Assembly (NCBI GenBank): GCA_022410635.1
Contig: JAJVDF010000251.1
Location: 1,241,548-1,305,547 of the forward strand
Origin: Tretioscincus oriximinensis
Taxonomy: Eukaryota > Chordata > Lepidosauria > Squamata > Gymnophthalmidae
Length of the DNA: 64,000 nucleotides
Direction: 5' to 3'
Shown here: piece after piece, positions 55,501-59,640 of the stretch
Layout: every line of letters begins with the position of its first letter
Position numbering within the stretch: the first letter of the stretch is position 1
The notes under the pieces: model-generated
What the model was told of the DNA's origin: nothing
Database searches by the model: none
The model's input: the letters and a program-made list of their open reading frames with translations, nothing else
Position numbers and translations under genes: made by a program

Positions 55501-56571
55501 CACATTTTGGGAATGAGCATATTTTTTAAAATATAATTCACTGGGATGTTGCTTTTTGGACTTCATACTATAGATTAGTATATATTTACTGTGTGCGTGT
55601 ATATATATATATACTTTGTTGATCATTATCAGATTGTACTATCCCCTATTCCTTTTGTCATCTGTTTATACCATACAAGGGAATGGCAATGTCTGTAATG
55701 AAAGCTAAGAAAAGAGGCTGGTTATGTGAGAGTGATCATGATAACGGCATAGTGGACAAACTGATGTGTTCTTTTCCCCATTTCCTCCACCTGAATTGGA
55801 TATCATACTCATCAAGGATGGATTAAAACTAGTTCCTCCCATTCTAACTCCCCCCTGTGCTTCTATACAAATATGCACATTCATATGCACAGTATTTAAA
55901 ATGTTAAAAATCATTTTGGGAAAAAANCTAAAATTAATTTTTGGGCCCACACATATAATTAACAATATCACTTGGTAACTGCTCACTAGCATGGCAAAGA
56001 ATGCACACATAAATGAGGCACTTCACATTGATGTCAAAATAAAAATGGCATTTTTAAAATAGTAAAATTTAATTTAATAAAAAGCAACTTTTTTCAGTTT
56101 AACCGTCCAAACGGAGAAATAAANAGAGTGGAGAAAGAATCATATGTTTTTTATAACTAAACATTGGTGCTTCCTAGTAAAGTTTCTAGAGACATTATCA
56201 AAACTCAAGAAATTTATAAAAGACTGAAATTTTAACCTCTATTATAGTGGTAATGTACAGTAGATAATATACTTTATTTAAGAGGTACCCATGAGGAGTT
56301 TGGTTATTTAACTTGAAATGTTTCTTCTTGTTTCTAGGCTCCAGTGAAGGAATCTATAAGCAAGTTCATGGCTTATGTTCACACCAGTGTTAATGAAATG
56401 TCTCATTCTTACTTGAGTAATGAACGTCGTTTTAACTACACCACCCCTAAGTCATTCTTGGAGCAAATAAAGCTTTATCAGAATTTGCTGCTTAAAAAAG
56501 GGAAAGAAGTGACAGCAAAGATGGAAAGGCTGGAAAATGGTTTGCAGAAGCTCAGTAGCACATCTGCACAG
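7743..56571 (+). CDS. DNAH9: Axonemal dynein heavy chain 9, internal 12-exon segment (AAA3-AAA4)
   Basis: Gene-level entry; the coding parts are the twelve exons listed separately. Joined, they give 692 codons without a stop and with every junction in phase. Visible in order: AAA3 P-loop [11 protein letters not shown]3 Walker [12 protein letters not shown], sensor region [22 protein letters not shown]4 P-loop [12 protein letters not shown]4 Walker-B-like FLMTDAQ, and the start of the stalk coiled coil. Known of the family: DNAH9 is a beta-type motor of the outer dynein arms in motile cilia, and the AAA ring drives ATP-dependent sliding. DNAH9 is preferred over DNAH11 and DNAH17 from residues I recall, such as [18 protein letters not shown] and [12 protein letters not shown]; an alignment would settle it. 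A full chain is about 4,500 residues, so this is roughly 15 percent. Start codon, linker, AAA1-2, stalk tip, AAA5-6 and stop are outside the window. Confidence 0.88.
8530..8786 (+). mobile_element. CR1-like LINE, 3' end fragment
   Basis: The end of ORF2 and the 3' UTR: GGTTAGATAAGTTTATGGAC, GGGATGGAGCAACAGGCAGT, then GACTGCCCAGG, and a terminal CTTATGTTCTTATG. The 8-bp terminal repeat TTCTTATG is the CR1-type 3' signature shared with the larger copies. Confidence 0.75.
8788..9020 (-). mobile_element. CR1 LINE 3' end, ATTCTATG-tailed type
   Basis: AGAATCATAGAATTATAGAG and GAAGGGACCTCCAGGGTCA, read on the minus strand, give the classical CR1 3' end with its ATTCTATG repeat. It abuts the plus-strand copy tail to tail. 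A short plus-strand piece of the same type is at 15355-15412. Confidence 0.75.
10476..10683 (+). CDS. DNAH9: DNAH9 exon b (AAA3 Walker A)
   Basis: 208 nt, entering in phase 0 and leaving after one base of a codon. The acceptor is ctattag and the donor gtaaat. Protein starts [20 protein letters not shown] and contains the P-loop GNAGTGKS, then [14 protein letters not shown]. The P-loop is complete, with the lysine and serine that bind the ATP phosphates, so AAA3 nucleotide binding should be preserved. The exon joins exactly to the one at 23559 by completing an alanine codon across a 12.9-kb intron. Confidence 0.93.
12680..12895 (-). mobile_element. CR1-like LINE, 3' end fragment
   Basis: It begins with AAGAACATAAGAACATAAGA, the inverse complement of the TTCTTATG terminal repeat, then GCCATACTGGATCAGGCCAC and CAGTCCGAACAGAGGAAAGC. 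Same 3' UTR as the other CR1-like copies, opposite direction to the gene. Confidence 0.8.
13075..13412 (+). mobile_element. CR1-like LINE, degraded 3' end
   Basis: CATTCCTTGAAACTGATGGG, GATTGGACAAGTTCATGAAC, GGGATGGAGCAACAGGCAGT and GATTGCCCAGGTGCAATTGG follow the order of the CR1 ORF2 end and 3' UTR, with many substitutions and without a clean terminal repeat. Confidence 0.7.
15355..15412 (+). mobile_element. CR1 3' tail fragment
   Basis: GACCCTGGAGGTCCCTTCCA followed by ACTCTATGATTCTATGATAC is the classical CR1 3' end with two ATTCTATG-type units. Only about 58 nt remain. Confidence 0.75.
16138..16430 (+). mobile_element. tRNA-derived SINE, family A
   Basis: The head GCACGAATGGCTCAGTCACT (A box) and GATCGGGTTTCGAAGCCCTG (B box) derive from a tRNA. 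The body carries GGGGAGGGGTGAGCGCCTTC and CCACTAGCCTGCAGCTCTAG, the tail GTAAGCCGCTCTGGAAAAGA and then TTCTTCTTCTTC. This copy is older than those at 31272 and 41042, judged by mismatches between them. Confidence 0.85.
19003..19160 (-). mobile_element. SINE family A, truncated copy
   Basis: AGAAGAAGAAGAATCTGATT, then TATACCCTTCCCTTCTCACTC and GGTTGGCTGAAG match the tail and body of family A on the minus strand. It stops where a second copy begins at 19162, so it was either truncated or interrupted by that copy. Confidence 0.7.
19162..19434 (-). mobile_element. tRNA-derived SINE, family A
   Basis: Minus-strand copy: AGAAGAAGAACTGGGTTTTT and ATACCCCGCTTTTCTCACCC (tail), then the body, and a degraded tRNA head ending GTGACTGTGCCATTTGTGCC. 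Confidence 0.82.
20349..21200 (-). pseudogene. L1-like LINE, ORF2 C-terminus and 3' UTR
   Basis: On the minus strand a long frame reads [17 protein letters not shown], then [38 protein letters not shown] and [12 protein letters not shown]. This is the L1 ORF2 C-terminal region with its W-TP and CW-C...HMW motifs. The 3' UTR follows to about 20349, where a run of T (20349-20359) on the plus strand is the minus-strand poly(A). One N at 20903 lies in the frame. The copy is 5' truncated. Its upstream end abuts a SINE on the same strand, so the first residues of the longest frame come from the SINE tail. Confidence 0.8.
21204..21511 (-). mobile_element. tRNA-derived SINE, family A
   Basis: Well-preserved minus-strand copy. 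Tail AAGAAGAAGAAGAACTTGGT and ACCCCGCTTTTCTCACC, body GGCTAGAGCTACAGGCTAG, head CGAAACCCGATCTCCCAGGC and AAGCAACTGAGCTATCCGTG. It sits directly upstream of the L1 remnant in that remnant's own direction. Confidence 0.87.
21697..23104 (+). pseudogene. CR1-like LINE, 5'-truncated and decayed (reverse transcriptase)
   Basis: The remaining piece starts in the reverse transcriptase finger region (LLNETQHGF), passes YLDFQK-like [20 protein letters not shown], the catalytic block [19 protein letters not shown], and ends with the CR1 3' UTR and TTCTTATGTTCTTATG at 23104. The frame is broken several times: after CATGGTATAAGAG near 21912 the GQTLS segment is missing, and further shifts occur after 22260. 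The FADD active-site box at 22088-22099 survives. Compared with the copy at 38216 it is clearly older. Confidence 0.85.
23559..23724 (+). CDS. DNAH9: DNAH9 exon c (AAA3 Walker B)
   Basis: 166 nt, entering after one codon base and leaving after two. The acceptor is tttcgcag and the donor gtgaga. Protein reads [21 protein letters not shown], one residue group more, then [20 protein letters not shown] and [14 protein letters not shown]. The IDD is the Walker B motif with its acidic residues intact. The run [10 protein letters not shown] followed by LDYGHW is the strongest reason for choosing DNAH9 over its paralogues. The last tryptophan codon is completed by the first base of the next exon. Confidence 0.94.
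23725..24986. other. DNAH9 intron c-d (1262 nt)
   Basis: GT-AG intron. I see no recognisable repeat or gene in it. Confidence 0.8.
24987..25089 (+). CDS. DNAH9: DNAH9 exon d (AAA3 sensor I)
   Basis: 103 nt, entering after two codon bases and leaving in phase 0. The acceptor follows a long pyrimidine tract (ggcaaag) and the donor is gtattc. Protein: [15 protein letters not shown], one ambiguous residue, then [18 protein letters not shown]. The asparagine of CMNP is the expected sensor I position and PRLQ leads into the arginine-finger region completed by RHF in the next exon. The codon at 25033-25035 is TAN. The family residue there is tyrosine (TAT or TAC); a purine would give a stop. This exon is short and easily missed. 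Confidence 0.92.
25180..25412 (-). mobile_element. tRNA-derived SINE, Sauria type
   Basis: On the minus strand: GAATGCAGTGGTTAGAGTGA, TGGACTCTTATCTGTTAGCC, then CCAGCTGGATGACCTTGGGC and a 3' tail ending in (TAAA)n, which appears as (TTTA)n at 25183-25213. Head and GACCTTGGGC block are the standard squamate SINE arrangement. Confidence 0.8.
25617..25836. mobile_element. Palindromic MITE, family B, larger copy
   Basis: Left end GGTCACACTTCAGTTTTAATTC; right end GACTGAAGTTGGATTAAAAT then TTTAGGTGTGA, inverse complement with mismatches. The centre is longer than in the copies at 1298 and 2291. No coding capacity. Confidence 0.4.
25861..26128. mobile_element. GC-rich non-autonomous DNA transposon, hAT-like
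   Basis: Ends CAGTGTTTTTTTTCTAG and, inverted at the right, CAGGGCTTTTTTTTGTGAC. Imperfect 8-bp flanks TTCCTATG (25853-25860) and CTCCTAAG (26129-26136) fit the hAT duplication length. Inside, AAAGGTGACGGTACTAACGCC is repeated in inverse form at 25972-25998, and ATTTAGGCG at about 26000 pairs with CGCCTAAAT near 26070. The interior is rich in CG and GTTAGCGGCGGC units, very unlike the AT-rich surroundings. Confidence 0.55.
26202..26828 (+). pseudogene. CR1 ORF1 (esterase-type), truncated, copy 1
   Basis: The frame starts within ORF1 at [12 protein letters not shown], goes through a coiled coil ([17 protein letters not shown]) and into an SGNH-esterase-like domain: [17 protein letters not shown] holds the GDS nucleophile block (Ser codon 26529-26531), [11 protein letters not shown] the GTND block. 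Relative to copy 2, about 7 residues (RGVLEAK region) are missing near 26705. The frame ends at TGA 26826-26828, where copy 2 has TGG (Trp), so it is a nonsense mutation; the DGLHLN block encoded downstream at about 26910 is cut off. In CR1 elements ORF1 binds RNA and the esterase role is unproven. Confidence 0.85.
27845..28253 (+). repeat. Tandem duplication, unit 1 (409 bp)
   Basis: It begins TTGTCAAGCAGTTCTAACAC and ends AAATAATAAGGACT. Identical in every base I compared to unit 2, apart from one N in unit 2. Copies 2 and other CR1s have this segment once. Confidence 0.9.
28255..28663 (+). repeat. Tandem duplication, unit 2 (409 bp)
   Basis: Same sequence as 27845-28253, with one N at 28366. 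The two units are separated by a single N at 28254. Unit 2 reads on correctly into the reverse transcriptase part. Confidence 0.9.
30489..30728 (+). CDS. DNAH9: DNAH9 exon e (C-terminal AAA3)
   Basis: 80 codons in phase 0 on both sides. The acceptor is ttttgcag and the donor gtaagc. Protein starts [20 protein letters not shown], contains [20 protein letters not shown] and [20 protein letters not shown], and ends VFQ. RHF completes the arginine-finger motif begun in the previous exon. [18 protein letters not shown] is a conserved signature of outer-arm heavy chains. This is the helical lid part of AAA3. No stop or frameshift is seen. Confidence 0.94.
31003..31090 (-). repeat. LINE 3' tail fragment
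   Basis: TTATTTATTTATATTTCTAC, ACTGCCCTATACCCAAAGGT and CTCAGAGCAGTTAAC, the same tail as at 6670-6800, read on the minus strand. Confidence 0.55.
31272..31599 (+). mobile_element. tRNA-derived SINE, family A, well preserved
   Basis: Head GGCACGGATAGCTCAGTTGC (A box) and GATCGGGTTTCGAAGCCCTG (B box), body GGGGAGGGGTGAGCACCTTC, tail TTGTAAGCCGCTTTGAGTCC and AGAAAAGCGGGGTATAAGAA, then about ten CTT units (31568-31597). The best-preserved copy in the window and a good reference for the family. The 3' tail resembles the L2 end at 56805-56850 (GTAAGCCGCCCTGG ... GGCGGGGTAAAAATC), suggesting it borrows the L2 machinery. Confidence 0.88.
32078..32170 (-). repeat. Fragment related to the palindromic insertion at 741-945
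   Basis: ACCATATTAGTCTGCGTACA, then AACACCTTAGGGAGTAAC and AATAAGCTTTTGTAGAGAAG and TCTGCTT. Same order as the left arm at 741-850 (GTTAGTCT ... CATAAGCTTTCGTAGACAGG), degraded. Confidence 0.45.
34740..34895. mobile_element. Tigger/mariner-like MITE
   Basis: The left end CAGGTGAAACCCCATCATAA and CAAAT pairs with the right end TTTTGTTATATCAGGGTTCC and TG. The internal TTTGTTATAATAAAATTTTG and TTATAACAAAATACATTG words are typical of pogo-class short elements. The family assignment rests on the TGAAACCCC-TATAAC end pattern. Confidence 0.45.
35898..36160 (-). repeat. Unclassified interspersed repeat
   Basis: The plus-strand text TTGTTAGCACAGACATCTTG, AAAACAAGCATCAAATGGAT and CTGCAAG recurs as its inverse complement at 41995-42055. 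A 137-residue minus-strand frame spans it ([20 protein letters not shown] onward) but has no recognisable domain. It may be coding in an old element. Confidence 0.4.
36927..37088 (+). CDS. DNAH9: DNAH9 exon f (AAA3-AAA4 linker region)
   Basis: 54 codons in phase 0 on both sides. The acceptor is ttctttcag and the donor gtaagt. Protein runs [20 protein letters not shown], then [20 protein letters not shown] and [14 protein letters not shown]. The [12 protein letters not shown] block is typical of beta-type dynein heavy chains and sits between AAA3 and AAA4. The intron that follows is only 267 nt, the shortest in this segment and free of recognisable repeats. Confidence 0.93.
37089..37355. other. 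DNAH9 intron f-g (267 nt)
   Basis: Short GT-AG intron with no repeat visible. Confidence 0.85.
37356..37552 (+). CDS. DNAH9: DNAH9 exon g (before AAA4 P-loop)
   Basis: 197 nt, entering in phase 0 and leaving after two codon bases. The acceptor is ctccctag and the donor gtaaga. Protein: [20 protein letters not shown], then [20 protein letters not shown] and [20 protein letters not shown], ending DAMCHI. CHFAxGIGEPKY and LENHNEVN match the outer-arm family closely. The final isoleucine codon is split: AT here and T at 43990. Confidence 0.93.
38216..40044 (+). mobile_element. CR1-like LINE, copy 3, 5'-truncated
   Basis: Starts inside the region between endonuclease and reverse transcriptase, and ends with GGCTCTTCTTATGTTCTTATG plus another unit at 40044. 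A 9-bp word TAAGGTTGA occurs just before (38207-38215) and just after (40045-40053) the element, a likely target-site duplication. It is the best-preserved CR1 in the window. Confidence 0.9.
38219..39829 (+). CDS. CR1 ORF2 reverse transcriptase, 5'-truncated but open
   Basis: One frame stays open from the truncation point to TAA at 39827-39829, about 536 residues. Seen in order: [33 protein letters not shown], [70 protein letters not shown], the catalytic [30 protein letters not shown], and the thumb and C-terminal part to [10 protein letters not shown]. All core reverse transcriptase boxes are present; an N at 38382 is the only ambiguity. There is no genuine start codon, as the 5' half is missing, so the element cannot move by itself. 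A reader must not take it for a host gene. Confidence 0.9.
   Translation, partial: FASVFTEEDRGNLPTTDLVFSERTPEELNGIEITREEVLASLNKLNIYKSPGPDXIHPRILKELKCEIAELLTKIFNLSLRSGIVPIDWKVANVTPIFKKGSRGDPGNYRPISLTSIPGKVLETLIKDKITKHMEKHALLNETQHGFSKGKSCLTNLLEFFENVNKHVDKGDPVDIVYLDFQKAFDKVPHQRLLKKLHTHGIRGQTLSWIGNWLKDRKQRVVLNGQFSEWKEVRSGVPQGSVLGPLLFNIFINDLDAEVNSEVAKFADDTKLFRVVKTENDCKALQSDLLKLGEWASKWQMHFNLSKCKVMHIGAKNPKYSYHLMGTKLSVTEQEKDLGVLVDNSMKMSTQCAAAAKKANSMLGIIRKGIENKSANVVLPLYKSVVRPHLEYCVQFWSPHLKRDILELEKVQKRATKMIKGLEHLPYEARLQRLGLFSLERRRLRGDLIEVYKIMHGIDRVNREKMFSLSHNTRTRGHSLKLLGRKVRTDKGKYFFTQRVIGLWNLLPEEVVVANSLDSFKTGLDRFMDTKGINGY
41042..41353 (+). mobile_element. tRNA-derived SINE, family A
   Basis: Head GGCATGGATAGCTCAGTCGC, B box GATGGGGTTTTGAAGCCCTG, body and tail as at 31272, ending in about four CTT units. 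Just before it (41027-41041) GTCGGATAGCTCAATTG resembles a second, broken SINE head. Confidence 0.86.
41995..42055 (+). repeat. Unclassified repeat, inverse copy of part of 35898-36160
   Basis: CTTGCAGAGCCATTTGATGC followed by CTGTTTTCAAGATGTCTGTG and CCAACAA is the inverse complement of sequence at about 35920-35965 with few mismatches. Confidence 0.6.
43738..43845 (+). mobile_element. CR1-like LINE, 3' tail fragment
   Basis: CAGAAGCAATTGGTAGGGTA, CTATGTGAGACAAATGTAAG, ACTTGATGATCTGTAGCCTG and AGTCCTTATGTCCTTA are a worn CR1 3' UTR with a decayed TTCTTATG tail. Confidence 0.65.
43990..44152 (+). CDS. DNAH9: DNAH9 exon h (AAA4 Walker A)
   Basis: 163 nt, entering after two codon bases and leaving in phase 0. 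The acceptor is tctgttcag and the donor gtaaga. Protein: [20 protein letters not shown] followed by [20 protein letters not shown] and [23 protein letters not shown] is the AAA4 P-loop found in essentially all axonemal heavy chains. It is intact. The preceding 6.4-kb intron carries a CR1 copy and a SINE. Confidence 0.95.
44153..45348. other. DNAH9 intron h-i (1196 nt)
   Basis: GT-AG intron with a Tc1/mariner-like palindrome at 44696-44777 and a repeat shared with 9020-9110 at 45190-45260. Nothing else identified. Confidence 0.8.
44696..44777. mobile_element. Palindromic MITE, Tc1/mariner type
   Basis: Arms TATACTGCTCAAAACAATTA, AGGGAACACTT and their inverse complement AAGTGTTTCCTTAATTATTT, TGAGCAGTATA. 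TA dinucleotides at both ends agree with a TA target-site preference. The 82-nt element is a near-perfect hairpin. Confidence 0.65.
45349..45472 (+). CDS. DNAH9: DNAH9 exon i (AAA4 Walker B region)
   Basis: 124 nt, entering in phase 0 and leaving after one codon base. The acceptor is cttcatag and the donor gtatgg. Protein: [20 protein letters not shown], then [20 protein letters not shown] and S. [27 protein letters not shown] is a diagnostic stretch of the axonemal AAA4 module. The Walker B is of the degenerate form (TDAQ rather than DE), which is normal for the family. Confidence 0.94.
45473..46791. other. DNAH9 intron i-j (1319 nt)
   Basis: GT-AG intron, AT-rich. GGTCACACCTTTACCTTTAG at 46539 resembles the end of a MITE but no partner end is clear. 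Confidence 0.75.
46792..46934 (+). CDS. DNAH9: DNAH9 exon j (AAA4)
   Basis: 143 nt, entering after one codon base and leaving in phase 0. The acceptor is gtgtttag and the donor gtaaga. Protein: [20 protein letters not shown] followed by [20 protein letters not shown] and [16 protein letters not shown] and [17 protein letters not shown] are characteristic of outer-arm beta chains. It follows the previous exon directly, completing the glycine codon of ASGEIP. Confidence 0.94.
46935..47622. other. DNAH9 intron j-k (688 nt)
   Basis: GT-AG intron. GATACAGACTAACACAGCCAC at 47134 resembles the end of the Penelope-like repeat; nothing else seen. Confidence 0.75.
47623..47784 (+). CDS. DNAH9: DNAH9 exon k (AAA4, followed by a GC donor)
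   Basis: 54 codons in phase 0 on both sides. The acceptor is cttccttag. Protein: [20 protein letters not shown], then [20 protein letters not shown] and [14 protein letters not shown]. The conserved reading ends at GAG (47782-47784), directly followed by gcaaga rather than a GT donor. Continuing in frame past the boundary gives residues unlike the family, and the next exon resumes exactly in phase, so a GC-AG intron is the simplest reading. Boundary confidence is slightly lower than for the other exons. Confidence 0.9.
47785..47790 (+). promoter_or_regulatory. Non-canonical GC splice donor
   Basis: GAG|GCAAGA. The exon side AG and intron side GCAAG fit the GC-AG donor consensus, which requires good U1 pairing elsewhere. 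No GT in phase with the conserved protein end is found nearby. Confidence 0.75.
48709..49617 (+). pseudogene. CR1 ORF1 with esterase-like domain, Ser lost, copy 2
   Basis: 302 residues in a single frame from ATG 48709 to TGA 49615-49617. Order: a zinc-knuckle-like module (CTEC at residues 16-19, then CVRC at 34-37), coiled coil ([18 protein letters not shown]), a low-complexity linker, and the SGNH-esterase-like domain. Blocks seen: [37 protein letters not shown], and [13 protein letters not shown] near the end. The nucleophile Ser of GDS is Trp (TGG at 49132-49134), a single base change from the TCG of copy 1, so esterase activity is expected to be lost. Several codons carry N. Confidence 0.9.
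49773..52573 (+). pseudogene. CR1 ORF2 (endonuclease and reverse transcriptase) with frameshifts, copy 2
   Basis: Endonuclease intact in its motifs: YANARSL, GITETWW (Glu codon 49917-49919), [38 protein letters not shown]. Relative to copy 1 it lacks SKKGR near 50198. Frame breaks: one base missing near 50712 (after TEVIRMK), about 23 nt missing near 51390, one G missing at about 51905 (HIGQ in place of HIGAK) and one near 52250. Between them the reverse transcriptase boxes [19 protein letters not shown] and KFADDTKLF are present. The element is dead but was recently complete. Confidence 0.88.
52796..53080 (+). repeat. Polypyrimidine tract
   Basis: Nearly pure C and T for over 250 nt directly after the CR1 tail, e.g. 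TTTTCTTCTCCTTTTTCTCC and CCTCCTCCTCTTCTTCCCC, passing into CCCTC-rich sequence. Three overlapping open frames exist only because of the base bias (runs of S, P, L and F). I see no gene. Confidence 0.7.
53081..53660. other. GC-rich patch of unknown nature
   Basis: Much richer in G and C than neighbouring intron, with words such as CCGGCAGCACTGCTGGGTCC and CCTGAGCCCTTTTGGGCTCA (a hairpin). It ends at the AT-rich sequence near 53670. A minus-strand frame of about 110 residues crosses it but shows no known domain. Confidence 0.35.
54861..55119 (+). mobile_element. tRNA-derived SINE, Sauria type, full length
   Basis: Head CATGCTGTAGTGGTTGGAGT and GTTGGACTCGTACCTGGTAG, B box CCGGTTCGATTCCCCACTCC, then GTGACCTTGGCCCAGTCACA, CTCAGCCTCACCTACTCCAC and AGGGTGTCTGTTGTGGAGA; tail GGTTGGCTGCCTTGAGACCT then (AAAT)n at 55098-55118. 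Order and words fit the squamate SINE with its LINE-related 3' tail. Confidence 0.88.
56338..56571 (+). CDS. DNAH9: DNAH9 exon l (end of AAA4 into stalk helix)
   Basis: 78 codons in phase 0 on both sides. The acceptor is tgtttctag and the donor gtgaaa. Protein: [60 protein letters not shown] and [18 protein letters not shown]. [12 protein letters not shown] and ERLENGLxKLxSTxAQ are conserved; the latter starts coiled-coil helix 1 of the microtubule-binding stalk. The next exon, expected to begin near VDDLKAKL, is not in the remaining 7.4 kb, so it lies beyond position 64000. Confidence 0.94.
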
Positions 56572-56639
56572 GTGAAAAAGTCCTTGTTCTTGCATTGGCT
56601 ATTGCATTTTTGATGTTACTATGCATATACATGCTGTTT

Positions 56640-56888
56640 TCTTCATGCTTTTATTGTTTTGGGTTGGCTGGATTGCTGCATGGTTTGGCGGCATTCACCC
56701 GGGCCTTTTCGGGTTAGCTCCCCCATCAGAGGACGACATTTTAAATTCTTGTGTTTCTTTTATGGTTTTAATGTTGTGAAGGTCATGACGACCTGAATTT
56801 TTAACTTTTGTAAGCCGCCCTGGACACCTTCGGGGGGAAGGGCGGGGTAAAAATCTTTAAAATAAATAAAATAAAATAAATAAATAAT
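56640..56888 (+). mobile_element. L2-like LINE 3' end
   Basis: TTTTGTAAGCCGCCCTGGAC, ACCTTCGGGGGGAAGGGCGG and GGTAAAAATCTTTAAAATAA with (AAAT)n at the end. This is the tail type of squamate L2, and close to the tail of SINE family A. Confidence 0.65.
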
Positions 56889-57479
56889 TGTAAGGAAAGC
56901 ATGAAGAAAACTGATATCTTGCTTTAAAAAATTGTGGAAAAGCAGCTTTCATAATGCTTTCCCCCAATGTAGCGGGATAAACTGGGTGCTGCCATCTTGG
57001 TCGGTGTGCATGGATGACTGCTGAACATCAGGACCATACATGTGTAGTTGACAGGGATTTAATGCAAACTATCTGGATGAGTAACAATGAGAAGCCAGTG
57101 ACCAGATAAGATAATCATGCCTTCCTTGCGGCACTTCTGCTGTCTTCTGCAGAATCATCATCACATCATCATTTGATTACACAATGATTGTTTATTTTGC
57201 AAGGAAGATGTGCGTGTACCCTTAATCTGGAGGGAAAACAAGACTGGTAGCATGAGATTTTGAAGATTAAAACTACTTCATCAGATGCAACACACATTTG
57301 ATATTGTTTGAAAGTTATAGTGCTACATTCCTACATATTAATTTGAGAATAATTTTCAAATTTAAGTTCAAGCAAAGAAGTATCATTCTTCCATTTCCTT
57401 AGTACATAACATGTATGAATAAAGCAACATGGGACTTCATTCTAAGGAGTTACTTTGTAGTCCTTAATGTTGGATTGGG

Positions 57480-57800
57480 TCCATCTACATAACCTCCGAA
57501 CGATTAGAAAATACCTTTCACTCAAGACCACTCAACTAATGGTCCAAGCCCTGGTAATTCTCATGCGTTGGCATCAACCTTTCAGTGGGCTTCCTTTGAT
57601 GTTCTTTAAACAAATGTTGATGGTANTCCCAACATGAAGGGCAAGGTCAAAACTGTGTACTTTCCAAGACCTGGTTCCCATGTGTGGAACATTCTTCCAC
57701 AAGATCTTAGGACAGAGGAGAGCTTATAATGATTTCTCTTCAACTTTCCTGAACGAACACTCCACCGTGGGGACAAAAATAATAGCTATTCCTCTGTATT
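57480..57800 (+). pseudogene. Possible L2-like ORF2 C-terminus
   Basis: A broken frame reads WNILPQDLRTEESL then FNFPERTLHR near 57685-57770. The pattern of asparagine-leucine-proline, a charged stretch and a phenylalanine-rich end is that of the C-terminus of L2/CR1-type LINEs. Too decayed to be sure. Confidence 0.3.
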
Positions 57801-57835
57801 GTATATCAGATTNTTTTATAGTGTTAAAAAAANAA

Positions 57836-59640
57836 AAATAATAAAACATTTATTTATAATGCCCTTTCTTCCAAAGGGCCTCACAAAATAAGACATATAC
57901 AATCAATAAAACATACAACAACCTCCTATAAAACTTCTCCCCCACCCCATCTAGCAGATTCACTCTAAGGAATCTAAAAGAAAACTTTTTAACTTCCTTC
58001 GAAAAAGGACGATATCCTCTTCTTGCCTCAATTCCAGCGGAAGACTATTCCAGAGCTGCGGGACCAGATCCTGGAAGGCCTGTAATCTTGACACCGCTGT
58101 TGGTGTTGAAGTGACTACCAGTAGTCCCTTTGAAGCAGAGTGCAAAGTCCTGGGGGGGGGGGGGGATATCCTACCAAGTAGGATGCCAAATAACTAGGTG
58201 TCCCCAATTGCAAGGCCTTAAATGCTAGTACTAACAATTTAAAGCGGGCCCTAGCATGAATTGGGAGCCAGTGCAGTGCCCTACGCTGGACAGATACATG
58301 CAAATATTTAGAAAGATTTAATACTACCCGAACCGTATTATTCTGAACTTGGGTCAGGGGAAGCAGAGTGCGTTGCAGTAGACCTGCTATTAGTCTATTA
58401 CAATAGTTCAGGCGTGATGCAACCAGATTGAATCAGGACCTGCCCAGTCTCGGCTGATAAGAACTTTAGAATCTTCTGCACATTAAACAAATGAAAGTTG
58501 TACGCTTTCACTGTAGCACTAATAAAGGGGCGCAGATATAATCTGTCATCCAAGAGGACACCAAGATTCCGAGCAGTTGAAGCTGGCGCCAAAGAGTAAT
58601 TTTGCAAGCTCACAGGTGCGCTTGTCAGTGGAGCCATTGGATGGTCAGGCTGAAACACCAAGATCTCTGTCTTGTCCATATTCAGCTTTAAGCAATGGAC
58701 ATTCATCCAATGAGAAACCTATGACAAGCAGTCCGATACTGGATTCCATGCCAGCGAATCAATAACTTAAAGCTCTGAAAAAATTTAGTGTCATCGGCAT
58801 ATATGTGGTNTTGAAAACTCGTTTCAGAAATAAGAAATCCCAAAGGTAAGATGTACAAGGAGAAAAGTAAAGGATCCAGCACAGAACCTTGTGGGACCCC
58901 AGTAGATGCAGATACCAGCTGTGAGATCAACCCTTGAAATACTACTGAAAATGAATGAGCTGACAGAAAGGAAGTAAACCAATTAAGAGCAATTCCCTTT
59001 ATTCCCAGAGAAACCAAACGTGACAGCAAAATCTGATGATCCAAGGTATCAAAGACTGCAGAGAAAGATCAAGAAGTATTAAAATTGAAGTCTGATGCNG
59101 GGCCTTAGCCACTAAGATCTTGTTTAATACATGATTTAAGGCTGTCTCTGTGGAGTGAGCCTTACGAAATCCAGATTGAAATGGGTCAAAAAGCCTAGAT
59201 GTCACCAGATAAGGTGTTAACTGAGACAAAACCACTCTCTCCAAAACCTTTGAAAGAAATGGAAGAAGAGACGCCAGATGATAGTGAGCACTCAGATTTC
59301 TTTAAAAGCGGGCATACAAGCGCACGTTTAAAACAAGCTGGTACCAGCCCCCTCGTAGTGAACAGTTAACCAGATGTGTAATGAAGGACAGGAATAGAGC
59401 CAGAAGAGTCGCATAAAGAAATGAGGGAAATGGGTCATATGGACAGGAAGTAGGAGGAGATGCGGAGATAATACATTTAACATTCTCCTGTGATACCAAA
59501 GAGAAGTTAAACTCTGATGATACCAACATAGATTGACCCAGAACCTGAGGTAGCTTTGCTGATGGTGTAGGAGGTGGGGCTCCATTCACATGGGAAGACT
59601 CCACTATATGCTCAAAAAAGGAGCCCAATTCATTGGTTGA
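57836..59640 (-). pseudogene. L2-like LINE, reverse transcriptase remnant
   Basis: On the minus strand, starting near 59640: PPTPSAKLPQVLGQSMLVSS, CPYDPFPSFLY, then MERVVLSQLTPYLVTSRLFD and [56 protein letters not shown] and HIYADDTKFFQSF (catalytic YADD); LNMDKTEILVFQ; LGVLLDDRL; and HWLPIHARARFKLLVLAFKAL. These are the L2-clade reverse transcriptase blocks in order. Frameshifts and stops separate the pieces. The 3' end is the (TTTA)-rich sequence near 57840. A run of G at 58151-58166 lies in it. Confidence 0.88.

Larger units (their letters stand above)
47785..56337. other. DNAH9 intron k-l (8553 nt, GC donor)
   Basis: It starts GCAAGA and ends TTTCTAG. Contents: a near-complete CR1 (48709-52783), a pyrimidine tract and GC-rich patch (52796-53660) and a Sauria-type SINE (54861-55119). 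47850-48700, 53700-54540 and 55130-56330 show no element I can classify. Confidence 0.75.
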
